A DNA stretch of 64,000 nt from an uncultured Gelidibacter sp. (GCF_947500795.1 NZ_CANMTE010000001.1:806001-870000), one strand, 5' to 3'; positions 17,798-28,450 are shown, numbered from the stretch's first letter. The notes: generated by a model not told the origin, from the sequence alone. Made by a program: numbers and translations.

Positions 17798-20248
17798 TTA
17801 TAAGGTTTTAGCGTTCTTGACTTTTTCCTCTGTCAAGGCTAATTTTAAAACATCACTCATATCGGTGACATAATGGAAGGTTAAACCTTTTAAATATTCT
17901 GGTTTTATTTCGTGAATATCACGTCGGTTATCTTCACAAAGCAGGATTTCCTTGATTTTAGCACGTTTTGCGGCTAAAATCTTTTCTTTGATGCCGCCAA
18001 CAGGCAATACTTTACCTCTTAAAGTGATTTCTCCTGTCATCGCCAAGTTGTTTTTAACTTTTCGCTGCGTAAATAGAGACACCAATGACGTTAACATCGT
18101 CACACCTGCACTTGGCCCATCTTTAGGCGTTGCACCTTCTGGTACGTGAATGTGAACGTTATATTTTTCAAATACTTCAGGGTCAATACCAAATTCATCG
18201 GCATTAGATTTTATATACTCCATAGCAATGGTAGCAGATTCCTTCATCACCGTTCCTAAATTACCGGTAATCGTTAAGGTCCCTTTTCCTTTAGAAAGGA
18301 TGGATTCAATAAATAATATATCGCCTCCTACCCTTGTCCAAGCCAATCCGGTGACAACACCAGCAACATTATTATTTTCATATTTGTCGCGCTCCATTCT
18401 TGGCGATCCTAACACTTCCATCACATCTTCGTTAGAAACCTTCTTATTATAAGGTTCTTCCATGGCAATGTTTTTGGCAGCATAACGGACCATTTTAGCC
18501 AATTGTTTTTCCAAGCCTCTAACACCTGATTCTCTAGTATAGCCTTCAACAATTTTTTCTAACTGTGGTTTCGCTATTTTCAAATCGTCCTCTGTCAATC
18601 CGTGTTCCTTAAGTTGCTTTGGCAATAAATGACGTTTGGCAATTTCCACTTTCTCTTCAATGGTATAACCTGTAACATCAATAATTTCCATACGGTCCAA
18701 TAACGCTGGCTGTATGGTGCTTAAGCTATTAGCAGTAGCAATAAACATAACTTTAGAAAGGTCAAAGCCCATTTCTAAGAAGTTATCATGAAAATCGCCA
18801 TTTTGTTCTGGATCCAACACTTCCAACATTGCAGAAGACGGATCTCCTTGATTGCTGTTAGACAGTTTATCGATCTCGTCCAATACAAAAACAGGGTTTG
18901 ACGTTCCTGCCTTCTTCAAACTTTGAAGGATTCGCCCTGGCATTGCACCTATATATGTTTTTCTATGTCCGCGGATTTCAGCTTCATCACGCAATCCACC
19001 TAAGGACATACGCACGTACTCGCGGCCCAAAGCTTCAGCAACCGACTTTCCTAAAGAGGTTTTACCTACTCCTGGAGGTCCGTATAAACAAAGTATTGGC
19101 GATTTCATATCATTACGCAATTTTAAAACTGCGAGATACTCTATGATTCTCTTTTTAACATCGTCCAATCCATAATGATCACGATCTAAGATTCGTTTAG
19201 CGCGTTTTAAATCGAATTTATCCTTACTGAACTCATTCCAAGGTAATTCCAAGAAAAGATCTAAATAATTTCTCTGAATTGAATATTCTGCAACTTGCGG
19301 ATTCATGCGTTGCAACTTCATCAATTCCTTTTGGAAATGCGTATCTACTTTCTCATCCCATTTTTTGGATTTTGCGCGCGTTTTCATTTCATCAATCTCT
19401 TCGTCATATGACACGCCACCCAATTCTTCTTGAATGGTTTTCATTTGTTGATGTAAGAAATATTCACGCTGCTGTTGGTTCATATCACTCTGAACCTTAG
19501 ATTGAATGTCATTTTTAAGCTCCAATTTTTGGAATTCGACATTCATATATTTTAAAGTCGCTAATGCACGCTCCTTCAAATCATTGATCTCTAACAGATT
19601 TTGTTTCTCCTCAACAGAAAGATTCATGTTAGAAGACACAAAATTCACTAGGAATGAATTGCTTTCAATATTCTTAATTGCAAAAGTTGCTTCCGTTGGA
19701 ATGTTTGGACTGTCCTTGATAATTTGAAGCGCCAAATCTTTGATAGACTCAATAATAGCTGAAAACTCCACATTATCTTCAGCAGGTTTCGCTTCAGCAA
19801 CATCTTTTACCGTTGCCGTCATGTATGGCTCTTCGGTAGTTACTTGATCAATTTCAAAGCGTTTTTTCCCTTGAATAATGATCGTTGTATTTCCATCAGG
19901 CATTTTCAACACGCGAAGAATACGCGCTACAGTTCCTGTTTTGTAAATATCCTTTCCTTCAGGGTCTTCAATACTACCATCCTTTTGGGAAACCACACCA
20001 ATCACCTTGCTTCCTTTGTTGGAATCGTTGATCAATTTTATAGATTTATCCCTACCGGCGGTAATCGGAATCACCACTCCAGGAAACAATACCGTATTAC
20101 GCAATGGTAAAATTGGCAATGTTGCTGGTAATTCTTCGTTGTTTATTTGTGCTTCATCTTCTGGCGTCATTAAAGGAATTAATTCCGAGTTTTCATCAAA
20201 CTCCTGAAATGACAAACTGTCAAGACTTAAAAATTTAGATTCTTTCAT
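17798..20248 (-). CDS. lon: ATP-dependent endopeptidase La (Lon)
   Basis: This cytoplasmic AAA+ serine protease degrades misfolded and short-lived regulatory proteins. The 816 residues have a Lon N-terminal substrate domain (about 42-245) and an AAA+ module with Walker [10 protein letters not shown] (390-398) and Walker B FVLDEID. The C-terminal peptidase has the catalytic Ser in [11 protein letters not shown] (around residue 700) and Lys in [13 protein letters not shown]. The length is standard. An 8-bp inverted repeat lies 16 bp upstream of the start (see the separate entry) and may regulate it. Confidence 0.97.
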   Translation of the reverse strand: MKESKFLSLDSLSFQEFDENSELIPLMTPEDEAQINNEELPATLPILPLRNTVLFPGVVIPITAGRDKSIKLINDSNKGSKVIGVVSQKDGSIEDPEGKDIYKTGTVARILRVLKMPDGNTTIIIQGKKRFEIDQVTTEEPYMTATVKDVAEAKPAEDNVEFSAIIESIKDLALQIIKDSPNIPTEATFAIKNIESNSFLVNFVSSNMNLSVEEKQNLLEINDLKERALATLKYMNVEFQKLELKNDIQSKVQSDMNQQQREYFLHQQMKTIQEELGGVSYDEEIDEMKTRAKSKKWDEKVDTHFQKELMKLQRMNPQVAEYSIQRNYLDLFLELPWNEFSKDKFDLKRAKRILDRDHYGLDDVKKRIIEYLAVLKLRNDMKSPILCLYGPPGVGKTSLGKSVAEALGREYVRMSLGGLRDEAEIRGHRKTYIGAMPGRILQSLKKAGTSNPVFVLDEIDKLSNSNQGDPSSAMLEVLDPEQNGDFHDNFLEMGFDLSKVMFIATANSLSTIQPALLDRMEIIDVTGYTIEEKVEIAKRHLLPKQLKEHGLTEDDLKIAKPQLEKIVEGYTRESGVRGLEKQLAKMVRYAAKNIAMEEPYNKKVSNEDVMEVLGSPRMERDKYENNNVAGVVTGLAWTRVGGDILFIESILSKGKGTLTITGNLGTVMKESATIAMEYIKSNADEFGIDPEVFEKYNVHIHVPEGATPKDGPSAGVTMLTSLVSLFTQRKVKNNLAMTGEITLRGKVLPVGGIKEKILAAKRAKIKEILLCEDNRRDIHEIKPEYLKGLTFHYVTDMSDVLKLALTEEKVKNAKTL

Positions 20249-20263
20249 ATATTTTCAAAGGTC

Positions 20264-20287
20264 ATTATGTCATAAAACCGACATAAT
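20264..20287. promoter_or_regulatory. Inverted repeat upstream of lon, candidate operator
   Basis: ATTATGTC (20264-20271), 8 bp, GACATAAT (20280-20287): perfect 8-bp arms, 16 bp before the lon start codon. It is not the CIRCE heat-shock element (TTAGCACTC-N9-GAGTGCTAA). The symmetry and position suggest a dimeric repressor or activator site. The remaining 250 bp up to the sigma-factor gene hold nothing else I can support. Confidence 0.45.
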
Positions 20288-20539
20288 ATTGTTTTTTCAA
20301 TTAGTAAATTATCTTAATTAATCTCTGATAACCAATGCCTTGCTAGGTTATACACTAATATAGACACCCTATGTTTTCAATAGTTATGCCATAGTGATGT
20401 ATTTAAGGGATGTTTCTTGCTAAGATCTTACCGCCAAAAATAACAGATTTTGGAAGCCTCAATCTATTTTACAATTATTTTTTATTAAAACTGTAACATT
20501 GTTTAAGTAACTTCATCATTATAACAAAGCAATTGTTTT

Positions 20540-21100
20540 TTGAATCCAATCCTTCCAAATATTAATGACTTGCTGGAACAGTGCAAATCTGGCAATCAAC
20601 GTGCCCAGATGGAAATTTATACCAGGTATTACCATGCCATGTATAATACGAGTTTTAGAATTGTTAAGGACAGATTTAAGGCGGAAGACATCATGCAAGA
20701 ATCATTTTTGACGGCTTTTACTAAACTCGAAACGCTGAACGATTTAACCTTATTTGGACCATGGCTGAAGCGGATCATAATCAATAACAGTATTAGTGAA
20801 TTCAATAAGAATCAGAAAAACAGCGAGGTGCCTTTAGAGGATGTACTTTATAAAGTTGAGGACGATCAAGGTATTGAAGAAGATTATCATTTTACAAATG
20901 TCAAAGCTGCACAAATACTAGCGTGCATGAAGACCTTAAAAGATAATTATCAAATAGGCTTGACTTTGTATTTGATTGAAGGTTATGATTATGAAGAAAT
21001 CTGTGAGATTATGAATATCAGTTATGCTAACTGCAGAACGATGATTTCCAGAGCAAAAGACAGTTTGAGACAAAAATTAAAACCTCTAATGGGTAGTTAA
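20540..21100 (+). CDS. ECF-type RNA polymerase sigma factor
   Basis: This 186-residue sigma-70 family protein has region 2 (about 18-85: YTRYYHAMYNTSFRIV...AEDIMQESFLTAF) and region 4 (about 125-183: YDYEEICEIMNISYANCRTMISRAKDSLRQKL, the helix-turn-helix). It starts at TTG. An in-frame TAA lies 18 bp upstream, and the first ATG would cut off conserved region 2 residues. It heads a four-gene plus-strand operon with gaps of 10-14 bp and presumably controls its own transcription together with the membrane protein encoded next. Confidence 0.9.
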   Translation: MNPILPNINDLLEQCKSGNQRAQMEIYTRYYHAMYNTSFRIVKDRFKAEDIMQESFLTAFTKLETLNDLTLFGPWLKRIIINNSISEFNKNQKNSEVPLEDVLYKVEDDQGIEEDYHFTNVKAAQILACMKTLKDNYQIGLTLYLIEGYDYEEICEIMNISYANCRTMISRAKDSLRQKLKPLMGS

Positions 21101-21110
21101 TACAACACTT

Positions 21111-21662
21111 ATGAAAAAGGATACGATAGACCAACTTTTTGAAGATTTACGAAATGAATTCGATATGGAAATTCCAGAAGAAGGTCATGAACAACGATTT
21201 TTAAAGAAGTTGCAATCACCACAGAAACGTAAAGTCGTGAAATCATCACGACCACTATTTTACAAGTCTTTAATGGCAGTAGCAGCAGTTTTAGTGATTT
21301 GCTTTGGATTTTTCACTGTTCTAAAACAAGAACCTAAAGTGAATGATTTGGCGAGTGTATCGGAACAATTATCACAAACACAAGATTTTTTTACCACGGC
21401 CATAACTTTGGAATTGAACAAGATTAAAACCGTAAGAACGCCAGAAAATGAAGCCCTCGTTTCAGATGCTTTAAAGCAAATGGAGCTTTTGGAAAAAAAT
21501 TATGAGCGACTCAAAGTCGACCTAAAAGTAAGTGGTAATGATCAACGTGTGATATATGCCATGATCAACAATCTGCAAAGCCGTATTGACTTACTGCAAA
21601 CTGTGTTGGCCTCCATAGAAAATTTGAAACAACTACAATCACAACAACAATTGACACTTTAA
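21111..21662 (+). CDS. Putative membrane anti-sigma factor
   Basis: The 183 residues comprise a cytoplasmic N-terminal half (1-50) opening MKKDTIDQLFEDLRNEF, one transmembrane helix (about 51-70) and an extracytoplasmic part rich in Glu, Leu and Gln with coiled-coil character (about 95-180). It contains no zinc-binding HxxxCxxC motif. Position 10 bp after an ECF sigma gene plus this topology make anti-sigma function likely, but no defined family is recognised, so it is an inference. Confidence 0.6.
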   Translation: MKKDTIDQLFEDLRNEFDMEIPEEGHEQRFLKKLQSPQKRKVVKSSRPLFYKSLMAVAAVLVICFGFFTVLKQEPKVNDLASVSEQLSQTQDFFTTAITLELNKIKTVRTPENEALVSDALKQMELLEKNYERLKVDLKVSGNDQRVIYAMINNLQSRIDLLQTVLASIENLKQLQSQQQLTL

Positions 21663-21672
21663 TAACAGAATC

Positions 21673-22755
21673 ATGAAAACTAAACACTTTTTTATCGCTA
21701 TAACCCTAATCCTCTTTCAAGTTTCATTTGCAGGACCTGTAAAGAAAGATAAACACACTAAAGAAAAAACCATAAAGAAGGAATATGCCGTTAATAGTGA
21801 TGCCTTACTAAAAATTGACAATAGTTATGGAAACATCAATATCATCACCTATTCTGGAAAAACTGTCAGTATTGAAGTCAAAATCAAAACCAGTGGCAAT
21901 AATCTGGAAAAGGTTGAAGAAAAATTGAATGATATTACTGTCGAGTTCCAAGCTTCATCCAACCGCGTATCAGCCAAAACAATTTTCAGTAAAAGCAGAT
22001 CCAATAATTGGTGGAATTGGGGACGAACTTCCAACGTCAACATGGAAATCAATTACCTTATAAAATTACCAATCACCAATAGCGTCGATTTGAACAATAA
22101 CTATGGGAGCATTAATTTGGACCGATTGGAAGGCCATGCAAAAATCAATTGTGATTATGGTAAAATAACGACCAAAGAATTAATGGCCGATAATAATTCG
22201 ATCAGTTTTGATTACACCAATAACAGTTTTTTTGAATACATCAAAAGCGGGAAAATTAGTGCCGATTACAGCGGATTTACAGTTGCTAAAACTAAGAATC
22301 TAGACATTGAAGCCGACTATACCAAGTCAGTAGTTGAAATTGCGGAAAACGTCACTTATACCTGTGATTATGGTTCGATAACTATTGAAAAAGCAAACCA
22401 TATAAAAGGAGACGGCGATTATATAACCGCTCGCTTTGGAGAAGTTTACAAAAGCATTCAATTGTCTTCCGATTACGGTTCTATTAAAATTGACAAAATG
22501 ACAGCTAATGCTGGGAATGTTACTATAGATTCCGATTACACGGGCATTACAATTGGTTACGATACGGATTATCAATTTAAGTTTGATATTGACCTTGACT
22601 ATGCATCATTGAGAGGCGCTGACAATTTTCAATTCTCCAGCAAAAAAGAAGGTTCTTCCAGCAAAAACTACCAAGGTTATAGTGGCGGTTCAAATACCAA
22701 TAATTTAATTAAAATAACCTCTGATTACGGAAGCGTGACCTTTAAGAGAAACTAA
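21673..22755 (+). CDS. DUF4097-type beta-repeat exported protein
   Basis: This 360-residue protein has a signal peptide ending in SFAG. It is dominated by short beta strands that repeat a DYGSI/NYGSI motif about every 20-30 residues (SYGNINI, NYGSINL, DYGKITT, DYGSITI, DYGSIKI, DYGSVTF), the pattern of a right-handed parallel beta-helix as in DUF4097 proteins. It is third in the sigma operon, so it is probably a regulated envelope output. Function unknown. Confidence 0.8.
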   Translation: MKTKHFFIAITLILFQVSFAGPVKKDKHTKEKTIKKEYAVNSDALLKIDNSYGNINIITYSGKTVSIEVKIKTSGNNLEKVEEKLNDITVEFQASSNRVSAKTIFSKSRSNNWWNWGRTSNVNMEINYLIKLPITNSVDLNNNYGSINLDRLEGHAKINCDYGKITTKELMADNNSISFDYTNNSFFEYIKSGKISADYSGFTVAKTKNLDIEADYTKSVVEIAENVTYTCDYGSITIEKANHIKGDGDYITARFGEVYKSIQLSSDYGSIKIDKMTANAGNVTIDSDYTGITIGYDTDYQFKFDIDLDYASLRGADNFQFSSKKEGSSSKNYQGYSGGSNTNNLIKITSDYGSVTFKRN

Positions 22756-22769
22756 AAAACATATAAATC

Positions 22770-23483
22770 ATGAAAAAATCACTTGTATTACTTGTGCCCT
22801 TATTGATGGTAAGCACAATCCATGCTCAAAATAAAATTAAAGGAAATGGTAATGAAACCACCATTACCAGATCAACCGCAGATTATGAAGCTGTAAGTTT
22901 TGCAGGACCTTTTGATTATGTTTTAGTTGCCGGAACTGAGGGTGAAATTGTTCTGGAAGGTGAAGAAAACCTCTTAGAACATATAATTACGGAAGTAAAA
23001 AATGGCACTTTGGTGGTTAAAACCGATAATAAAGTCAATTTACAGACCACTAGAAACAACACTATTAAAATAACAGTACCATTTAAAGACCTTAATGCCG
23101 TTGCACTTGCAGGATCAGGGAACCTATGGACTGAACATAAGATTTCTGGAAAGAATTTAAAAGTGTCTCTTGCAGGTTCTGGCGATGCGAAATTAGATGT
23201 TGCTGCTACCAACACAAAAGTGAATGTGGCCGGATCAGGAGAACTAGAATTAACAGGGAAAACAATTAAACTCGAAGTTGATTTGGCGGGATCAGGAGAG
23301 TTTAAAGGATTTCATTTAGAAACGGATGATGCCGATGTAACCGTGGCAGGCTCAGGAAGTATTGATCTGGTCTGCCATGGCCATTTAAAAGCACGTGTAA
23401 CCGGATCTGGAGATATTAGATATAACGGCAATCCAAAAACCGAAGACACTAAAGTTACGGGCTCAGGAAGCATCAGCAATTAA
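22770..23483 (+). CDS. Head GIN (DUF2807) domain exported protein
   Basis: This 237-residue protein has a signal peptide ending in IHAQ. It contains seven spaced GSG motifs (AGSGNL, AGSGDA, AGSGEL, AGSGEF, AGSGSI, TGSGDI, TGSGSI), the hallmark of DUF2807 head-GIN proteins predicted to fold as a beta-helix and described as putative adhesins. It lies 14 bp after the DUF4097 gene, so the sigma operon ends with two structurally similar repeat proteins. Confidence 0.88.
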   Translation: MKKSLVLLVPLLMVSTIHAQNKIKGNGNETTITRSTADYEAVSFAGPFDYVLVAGTEGEIVLEGEENLLEHIITEVKNGTLVVKTDNKVNLQTTRNNTIKITVPFKDLNAVALAGSGNLWTEHKISGKNLKVSLAGSGDAKLDVAATNTKVNVAGSGELELTGKTIKLEVDLAGSGEFKGFHLETDDADVTVAGSGSIDLVCHGHLKARVTGSGDIRYNGNPKTEDTKVTGSGSISN

Positions 23484-23523
23484 AATTCGCCTACATATTA
23501 GACGATATCTAAATCAACACCTA

Positions 23524-24900
23524 TTAATTGGTTTTAGGCACTCTCAAAAGCAAAATAATTCCGACTAAAAAGAAGATAAACAAGAATAAAATGGCATTGC
23601 GCATGCTGCCTGTAATTTGATCAATCGTTGCGAAAATGACCATTCCTATGACGATACCAATTTTTTCGGCCACATCAAAAAAGCTAAAATAGGACGTAGT
23701 GTCCTTCGTTTCAGGTAAAAATTTAGAGTATGTTGAACGTGCTAAAGATTGAATACCGCCCATAACAAAACCAACAAAGGCAGCGGCTATGTAAAAGTCT
23801 TTTGGCGTAATCATGAAATACGCATAAAAACACAGTGCCATCCAAATACAATTAACTACAATCAGGGTTTTTATATTTCCGAATTTATAGGAAGCTTTGG
23901 AGGTTAACGTTGCGCCAGCTACAGCCACCAATTGAATGATTAGAATACTGGTTATTAAGCCCATGGTTTTCTCTCCACTATCGCCCCAAGCAATTTCTTC
24001 TTCTCCAAAATAAACAGCCACCAACATAATGGTTTGCACCGCCATACTGAATACGAAAAATGCTAATAGGTATCGTTTCAATCTTAGATTTTCAGTCAAA
24101 TCTTTCCAAACTAACTTCAATTCCCTAAACCCATTAAACACAATAGCCTTGGTCACTTTCTGCCCTGAAGAAACCCCTTTTGGTAAAATATAAAAAGTGT
24201 ATTGGCTAAACAAAATCCACCATAGACCAACAGTTATAAAAGACACTCTCATAGCGTTCATTGATGCAGCATTATTTGCCGCTTCTGTTGCCGATGCAAT
24301 TTCTGATGCATTACCGCTTGCTAGAATTTCTGGTGCTATGGACACATCAAATCCGAAGAACTCAGGCTTCATGACCATAGCCAAATTGAAAACCAATAAT
24401 AAGACGCTTCCAATGTACCCCATTGAAAAACCTCTAGCACTCACTTTATCCTGTTGTTCCGGAAATGCAATATCAGGCAGGTAAGAGTTATAAAACACCA
24501 AGCTTCCCCAATAACCAATCAAACCCATGAAGTAAAATAAAAGGCTGATATGAATATGTTCTAAGCTAAACCAATAAAGTCCAATGCACCCGAGTCCACC
24601 TACATAACAGAAAAACTTCATAAAATTTTTCTTATTGCCTACATAATCGGCTATACCTGATAAAATTGGTGAAGTAAGCGCAACTATTAGAAATGTAAAT
24701 GCCGTGACAAAAGTTATCAATGCCGTGCTTTTAAACTCAAAACCAAAGGCGGTGACTTTTTTGACTTCTGACATAAATAACGCAGAATAGAAAATCGGGA
24801 AAATTGAAGACGCGATCGTGAGCGTGTAAACAGAATTCGCCCAATCATAAAAAGCCCATGCATTCAGCAATTTCTTGCTTCCTTTTTCAAGTTGTTTCAT
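23524..24900 (-). CDS. UMF1-family MFS transporter
   Basis: This 458-residue membrane protein has about 12 predicted transmembrane helices. The start LLNAWAFYDWANSVYTLTIAS is the signature of the UMF1/Atg22-like branch of the major facilitator superfamily. SRSTYSKFLPETKDTTSYFSFFDVAEKIG in the second half is also typical. Substrate unknown. It is convergent with the sigma operon and follows an M48 peptidase gene, separated by a terminator. Confidence 0.88.
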   Translation of the reverse strand: MKQLEKGSKKLLNAWAFYDWANSVYTLTIASSIFPIFYSALFMSEVKKVTAFGFEFKSTALITFVTAFTFLIVALTSPILSGIADYVGNKKNFMKFFCYVGGLGCIGLYWFSLEHIHISLLFYFMGLIGYWGSLVFYNSYLPDIAFPEQQDKVSARGFSMGYIGSVLLLVFNLAMVMKPEFFGFDVSIAPEILASGNASEIASATEAANNAASMNAMRVSFITVGLWWILFSQYTFYILPKGVSSGQKVTKAIVFNGFRELKLVWKDLTENLRLKRYLLAFFVFSMAVQTIMLVAVYFGEEEIAWGDSGEKTMGLITSILIIQLVAVAGATLTSKASYKFGNIKTLIVVNCIWMALCFYAYFMITPKDFYIAAAFVGFVMGGIQSLARSTYSKFLPETKDTTSYFSFFDVAEKIGIVIGMVIFATIDQITGSMRNAILFLFIFFLVGIILLLRVPKTN

Positions 24901-24971
24901 TGGTGTAGGTTGGTGTTTTCAAAAATCATTTAGATCTGTTGGTCTTGCATAAGCACTATGTCAAATGCCTA

Positions 24972-25018
24972 AAAAAGAAAAAAAGCTGTCTGCCACAATG
25001 TTGTAGCAAACAGCTTTT
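24972..25018 (-). terminator. Terminator of the M48 peptidase gene
   Basis: A long hairpin, AAAAGCTGT / ACAGCTTTT (24981-24989 with 25010-25018), continues inward through TGC/GCA and ACAA/TTGT with single mismatches. It is followed on the minus strand by a T-rich tract. Confidence 0.85.
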
Positions 25019-25051
25019 AAAAATAGAGTTTTTATTTAAAACAAGAGGATC

Positions 25052-25870
25052 TTATTTTTTAAATGTGGTAGTTCCAAATTTATTAGCCTCCAACCTTGCT
25101 TTAGCAGCAAGTGATTCAATGTTTCTAATACGTGTTTCATTTGCAGGGTGAGTGCTTAAAAATTCTGGTGGTGCTTGTCCTCCACTCTGAGCATTCATAC
25201 GTCTCCATAAGTTAGCCGCTTCTAAAGGCTCATAACCTGCGATTGCCATTAAGTAAAGTCCGATTTCATCAGCTTGAGTTTCATGACTTCTACTAAAAGG
25301 TAACATAACACCTACTGTAGATCCGACGCCATAAGCTTGGTTAAATAGATTTAAGGTTTGTGGATCCTTAATGGCCACATTTCCTGCTACAGCACCCAAT
25401 TGTTGCAGCATACCTGCACTCATACGTTGCTGTCCGTGATTTGCAAGTGCGTGAGATACCTCATGCCCCATAATGGCAGCTAAACCAGCTTCGCCATTTG
25501 CAATAGGTAAAATACCTGTATACACTACAATTTTACCGCCTGGCATAGCCCATGCGTTCACGGTTTTGTCATCAATTAAATTATATTCCCATTGATAGTC
25601 CTTTAAATACCCCTGATAACCATTGGCATCCAACCAACGTTCAGCCGCTACTGCAATTTTCTGACCGATACGCTTCACCATTTCAGCGTCTTTAGTACCA
25701 GTAACCACTTTATTTTCGGTTAAAAATTGATCATACTGAGCAAAAGCAGTTGGGAAAATCTGGGAATTAGGCATAAGCGCTAATGTTTTATTTCCAGTAA
25801 ATGGATTTGTAGCGCAAGACAGAAAAAGCGTTAAAGCTCCTAATGCGATTATTGAATTTTTATGTTTCAT
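25052..25870 (-). CDS. M48 family metallopeptidase lipoprotein
   Basis: From the ATG at 25870 (MKHKNSIIALGALTLFLSC) it has 272 residues with a lipobox Cys at 19. A longer frame to 25906 would bury the signal. Zinc motif GHEVSHALANH carries HExxH, and the third ligand lies in SHETQADEIGLYLM. The NPFTGNKTLALMPNSQ opening is typical of the periplasmic lipoprotein LoiP/BepA-like M48 group in Bacteroidetes. It probably handles quality control of outer-membrane proteins; that role is by analogy. Confidence 0.92.
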   Translation of the reverse strand: MKHKNSIIALGALTLFLSCATNPFTGNKTLALMPNSQIFPTAFAQYDQFLTENKVVTGTKDAEMVKRIGQKIAVAAERWLDANGYQGYLKDYQWEYNLIDDKTVNAWAMPGGKIVVYTGILPIANGEAGLAAIMGHEVSHALANHGQQRMSAGMLQQLGAVAGNVAIKDPQTLNLFNQAYGVGSTVGVMLPFSRSHETQADEIGLYLMAIAGYEPLEAANLWRRMNAQSGGQAPPEFLSTHPANETRIRNIESLAAKARLEANKFGTTTFKK

Positions 25871-25973
25871 TTTATTAAGTCTTTGGTTATGGTATCTAAA
25901 ATACAAAAACCGTTCCTAATTTGATGAACTCATTTAGAATTAGTTTTTGCTTATAAATTTTATGTTGATTTTA

Positions 25974-28379
25974 TTAGTGTTCAAAAATATGTAACTGTGA
26001 GAAACTCTTATCGATTATCATGGTATTATCTCCATTCATTTTAACATCACTCAGAGAAATTTCTTCATTATCAATTTGAATTCTGCTCACTGAAAACGGA
26101 AGTCCATGGAATTTCACTTTAAACCTTTGGTATCCGGCGTCAAACTTTCCTTCTTTATGCTGTTGGATGATTAATTCATTCGTTTTCCCCGTTAATTTGT
26201 AGGTTCTTAGACTATAACGTCCTTTAGTGTAATCATAGCCATCATGTGCATCATCAAATAAGGTTGAAGATTCCTTTCCATGTTTATAATACACGTCTAG
26301 CGTGACTTCCTCAATATCCAATTCTCCCACATATTGTTGGACTGGATATTTTGGAATGATAGCACCTGCTTTTACAAAAATAGGAATCGTTTCAATATCA
26401 GCATCTACCCACATTTCCTTTCCGCCTGAAACCAGTTGGTCGGTCCACATATTAAACCATTCGCCACGCGGAATAAACATACGTCTACCGCGCGCATTAG
26501 GTTCTAAAATTGGACAAACCAGGATATGATCTCCAAAGATAAATTCATCCGATCTATAATGGGTGTGTTCATCATCCTGGTCGAAAATAACGAGCGATTT
26601 CAGCATTGGAATGCCTTCTTCCACATATTTCCAGAAAGTGGTGTATAAATATGGAAGTAACTGATAGCGCAACTCGATAAATTTACGTACGATATTGGTC
26701 ACGTCTTCATCAAAAGTCCAAGGTTCCTGATTGCCATGATCTCCCGAAGAATGCACTCTAAAAAACGGATGGAAAACGCCCAATTGGATCCAACGCGTAA
26801 ACAATTCGCCGTGCGGTTGCTCAGCAAATCCGCCAATATCACTCCCCGCAAAAGAAAAACCAGACATCGCTAAACGTTGCGCTTGAATGTTGGCAATCCA
26901 TAGATGCTCCCAAGTGGCGACGTTATCTCCCGTCCAAGTGGATGTGTAACGTTGCGTCCCTGAATACGCCGCCCGCGTAATTACAAACGGACGTTTTGGG
27001 TAAGCGAATTTCTTAACGCCTTGATAGGTTGCTCTCGCCATTTGCATGCCGTACACATTATGAGCCTTTCTATGGCTACAACGGTTACCGTCATACTCAT
27101 GACGCACATCATCAGGGAAGGTTTTATTAGGTACTTCCATTACCGCAGGCTCGTTCATGTCATTCCAAACGCCCTTAACACCAATATCTTCAATCAATTC
27201 CCTGTAAAGTTCAGACCACCAATCGCGTACTTCTTTATTAGTGAAATCTGGGAAATAACATTCGCCAGGCCACACTTTTCCTTTCATATATGGGCCATCA
27301 GCACGCTTACAGAAATAATCATTTTCTAAAGCTTCTCTAAACACCGAATAGTCTTTGTCAATTTTAATTCCCGGATCAATAATGACCACGGTTTTAAAGC
27401 CATCATCCAACAATTCCTTAACCATACGTTTTGGATCAGGGAAATGATTTTTATCCCATGTAAAACATCTAAAACCATCCATATAATCAATATCGAGGTA
27501 AATGGCATCACAAGGAATTTTCAATTCCCTGAATTTTGAGGTGATTTCTTTTACTTTAGATTCTGGATAGTAACTCCATTTACATTGGTGAAAGCCCAAT
27601 GCCCATAACGGTGGCAATTGCTGTGGTTTCCCTGTAAGGTCAGTATAATTAGAAACGACATCTTCCATTTTAGGACCGTAGATAAAATAGTAATTCATTT
27701 CACCTCCTTGTGCCCAAAAACTGGTCACGTTCCGTCGTTCCTGACAAAAGTCGAAATAAGTTCTAAAACTGTTATCGAAGAAAACCCCGTAGGCTTTCTT
27801 ATTGTGCAAACCTGTATAAAACGGAATGGCTTTATAAATAGGATCTGTGCCTTTTCCGTACGCGTAACTATCCGTCACCCAATTTTCAAAGCGCTTGCCT
27901 TTTAAATTAAGTTCTACGGGCTTATCTCCAAGTCCGAAAAAACTATCGCCATCATGAGACGTTTTGCTCACTTTCACGATGTCTCCGCCGTACTCATAGC
28001 TTTCTTCCCAATGGAAACCCAGTTCATCTTCATTGATGAGCTTATGGTCTTTAGCATCAAAAATATGGACCTTGAGATTGTCTTTTCTGATATGGCAGAT
28101 CAGTTTTGAGGTTGTCACTTTATAAGATTCCGCCTCGTCTTCAATTTCTAGAAGATTATAACCTTTACTGGCATGTTTTGAAATCCCATAAGAAAAATCC
28201 ATTTCAAATGTTCCGGTTGTAGTATACCTGAAACGGATCACACTGTCTCTCAAAATAGTCATTGCCAGAACGACATCATTCTCAGTTGTAAAAAAGAACG
28301 TATCTACATCTTTTTTATAAGAAACTATTTTTGATGGAAACAAATTCCCTTTGTGTTCTAATTCGGTATTTACAATCAT
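25974..28379 (-). CDS. Glycoside hydrolase family 31 (alpha-glucosidase)
   Basis: This 801-residue protein has no signal peptide, so it is cytoplasmic. The N-terminal beta domain is followed by the catalytic barrel, with the nucleophile in GVWNDMNEPAV, the acid/base Asp in TSTWTGDNVATW, and the flanking CDAIYLDIDYMDG and GSDIGGFAEQP. C-terminal beta domains close the protein. It would release glucose from alpha-glucans or maltodextrins. It sits directly downstream of glgB on the same strand (118 bp apart), with a palindromic operator candidate in between. Confidence 0.94.
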   Translation of the reverse strand: MIVNTELEHKGNLFPSKIVSYKKDVDTFFFTTENDVVLAMTILRDSVIRFRYTTTGTFEMDFSYGISKHASKGYNLLEIEDEAESYKVTTSKLICHIRKDNLKVHIFDAKDHKLINEDELGFHWEESYEYGGDIVKVSKTSHDGDSFFGLGDKPVELNLKGKRFENWVTDSYAYGKGTDPIYKAIPFYTGLHNKKAYGVFFDNSFRTYFDFCQERRNVTSFWAQGGEMNYYFIYGPKMEDVVSNYTDLTGKPQQLPPLWALGFHQCKWSYYPESKVKEITSKFRELKIPCDAIYLDIDYMDGFRCFTWDKNHFPDPKRMVKELLDDGFKTVVIIDPGIKIDKDYSVFREALENDYFCKRADGPYMKGKVWPGECYFPDFTNKEVRDWWSELYRELIEDIGVKGVWNDMNEPAVMEVPNKTFPDDVRHEYDGNRCSHRKAHNVYGMQMARATYQGVKKFAYPKRPFVITRAAYSGTQRYTSTWTGDNVATWEHLWIANIQAQRLAMSGFSFAGSDIGGFAEQPHGELFTRWIQLGVFHPFFRVHSSGDHGNQEPWTFDEDVTNIVRKFIELRYQLLPYLYTTFWKYVEEGIPMLKSLVIFDQDDEHTHYRSDEFIFGDHILVCPILEPNARGRRMFIPRGEWFNMWTDQLVSGGKEMWVDADIETIPIFVKAGAIIPKYPVQQYVGELDIEEVTLDVYYKHGKESSTLFDDAHDGYDYTKGRYSLRTYKLTGKTNELIIQQHKEGKFDAGYQRFKVKFHGLPFSVSRIQIDNEEISLSDVKMNGDNTMIIDKSFSQLHIFEH

Positions 28380-28450
28380 AATTTTATTATATAGTTCACA
28401 AAAAAACGCATTAGTTTAGTAAAATAAAATTTAAGTTAAGAGCACTTATT

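Noticed and set aside
20264-20287. CIRCE heat-shock element before lon
   Set aside because: The arms do not match TTAGCACTC/GAGTGCTAA.
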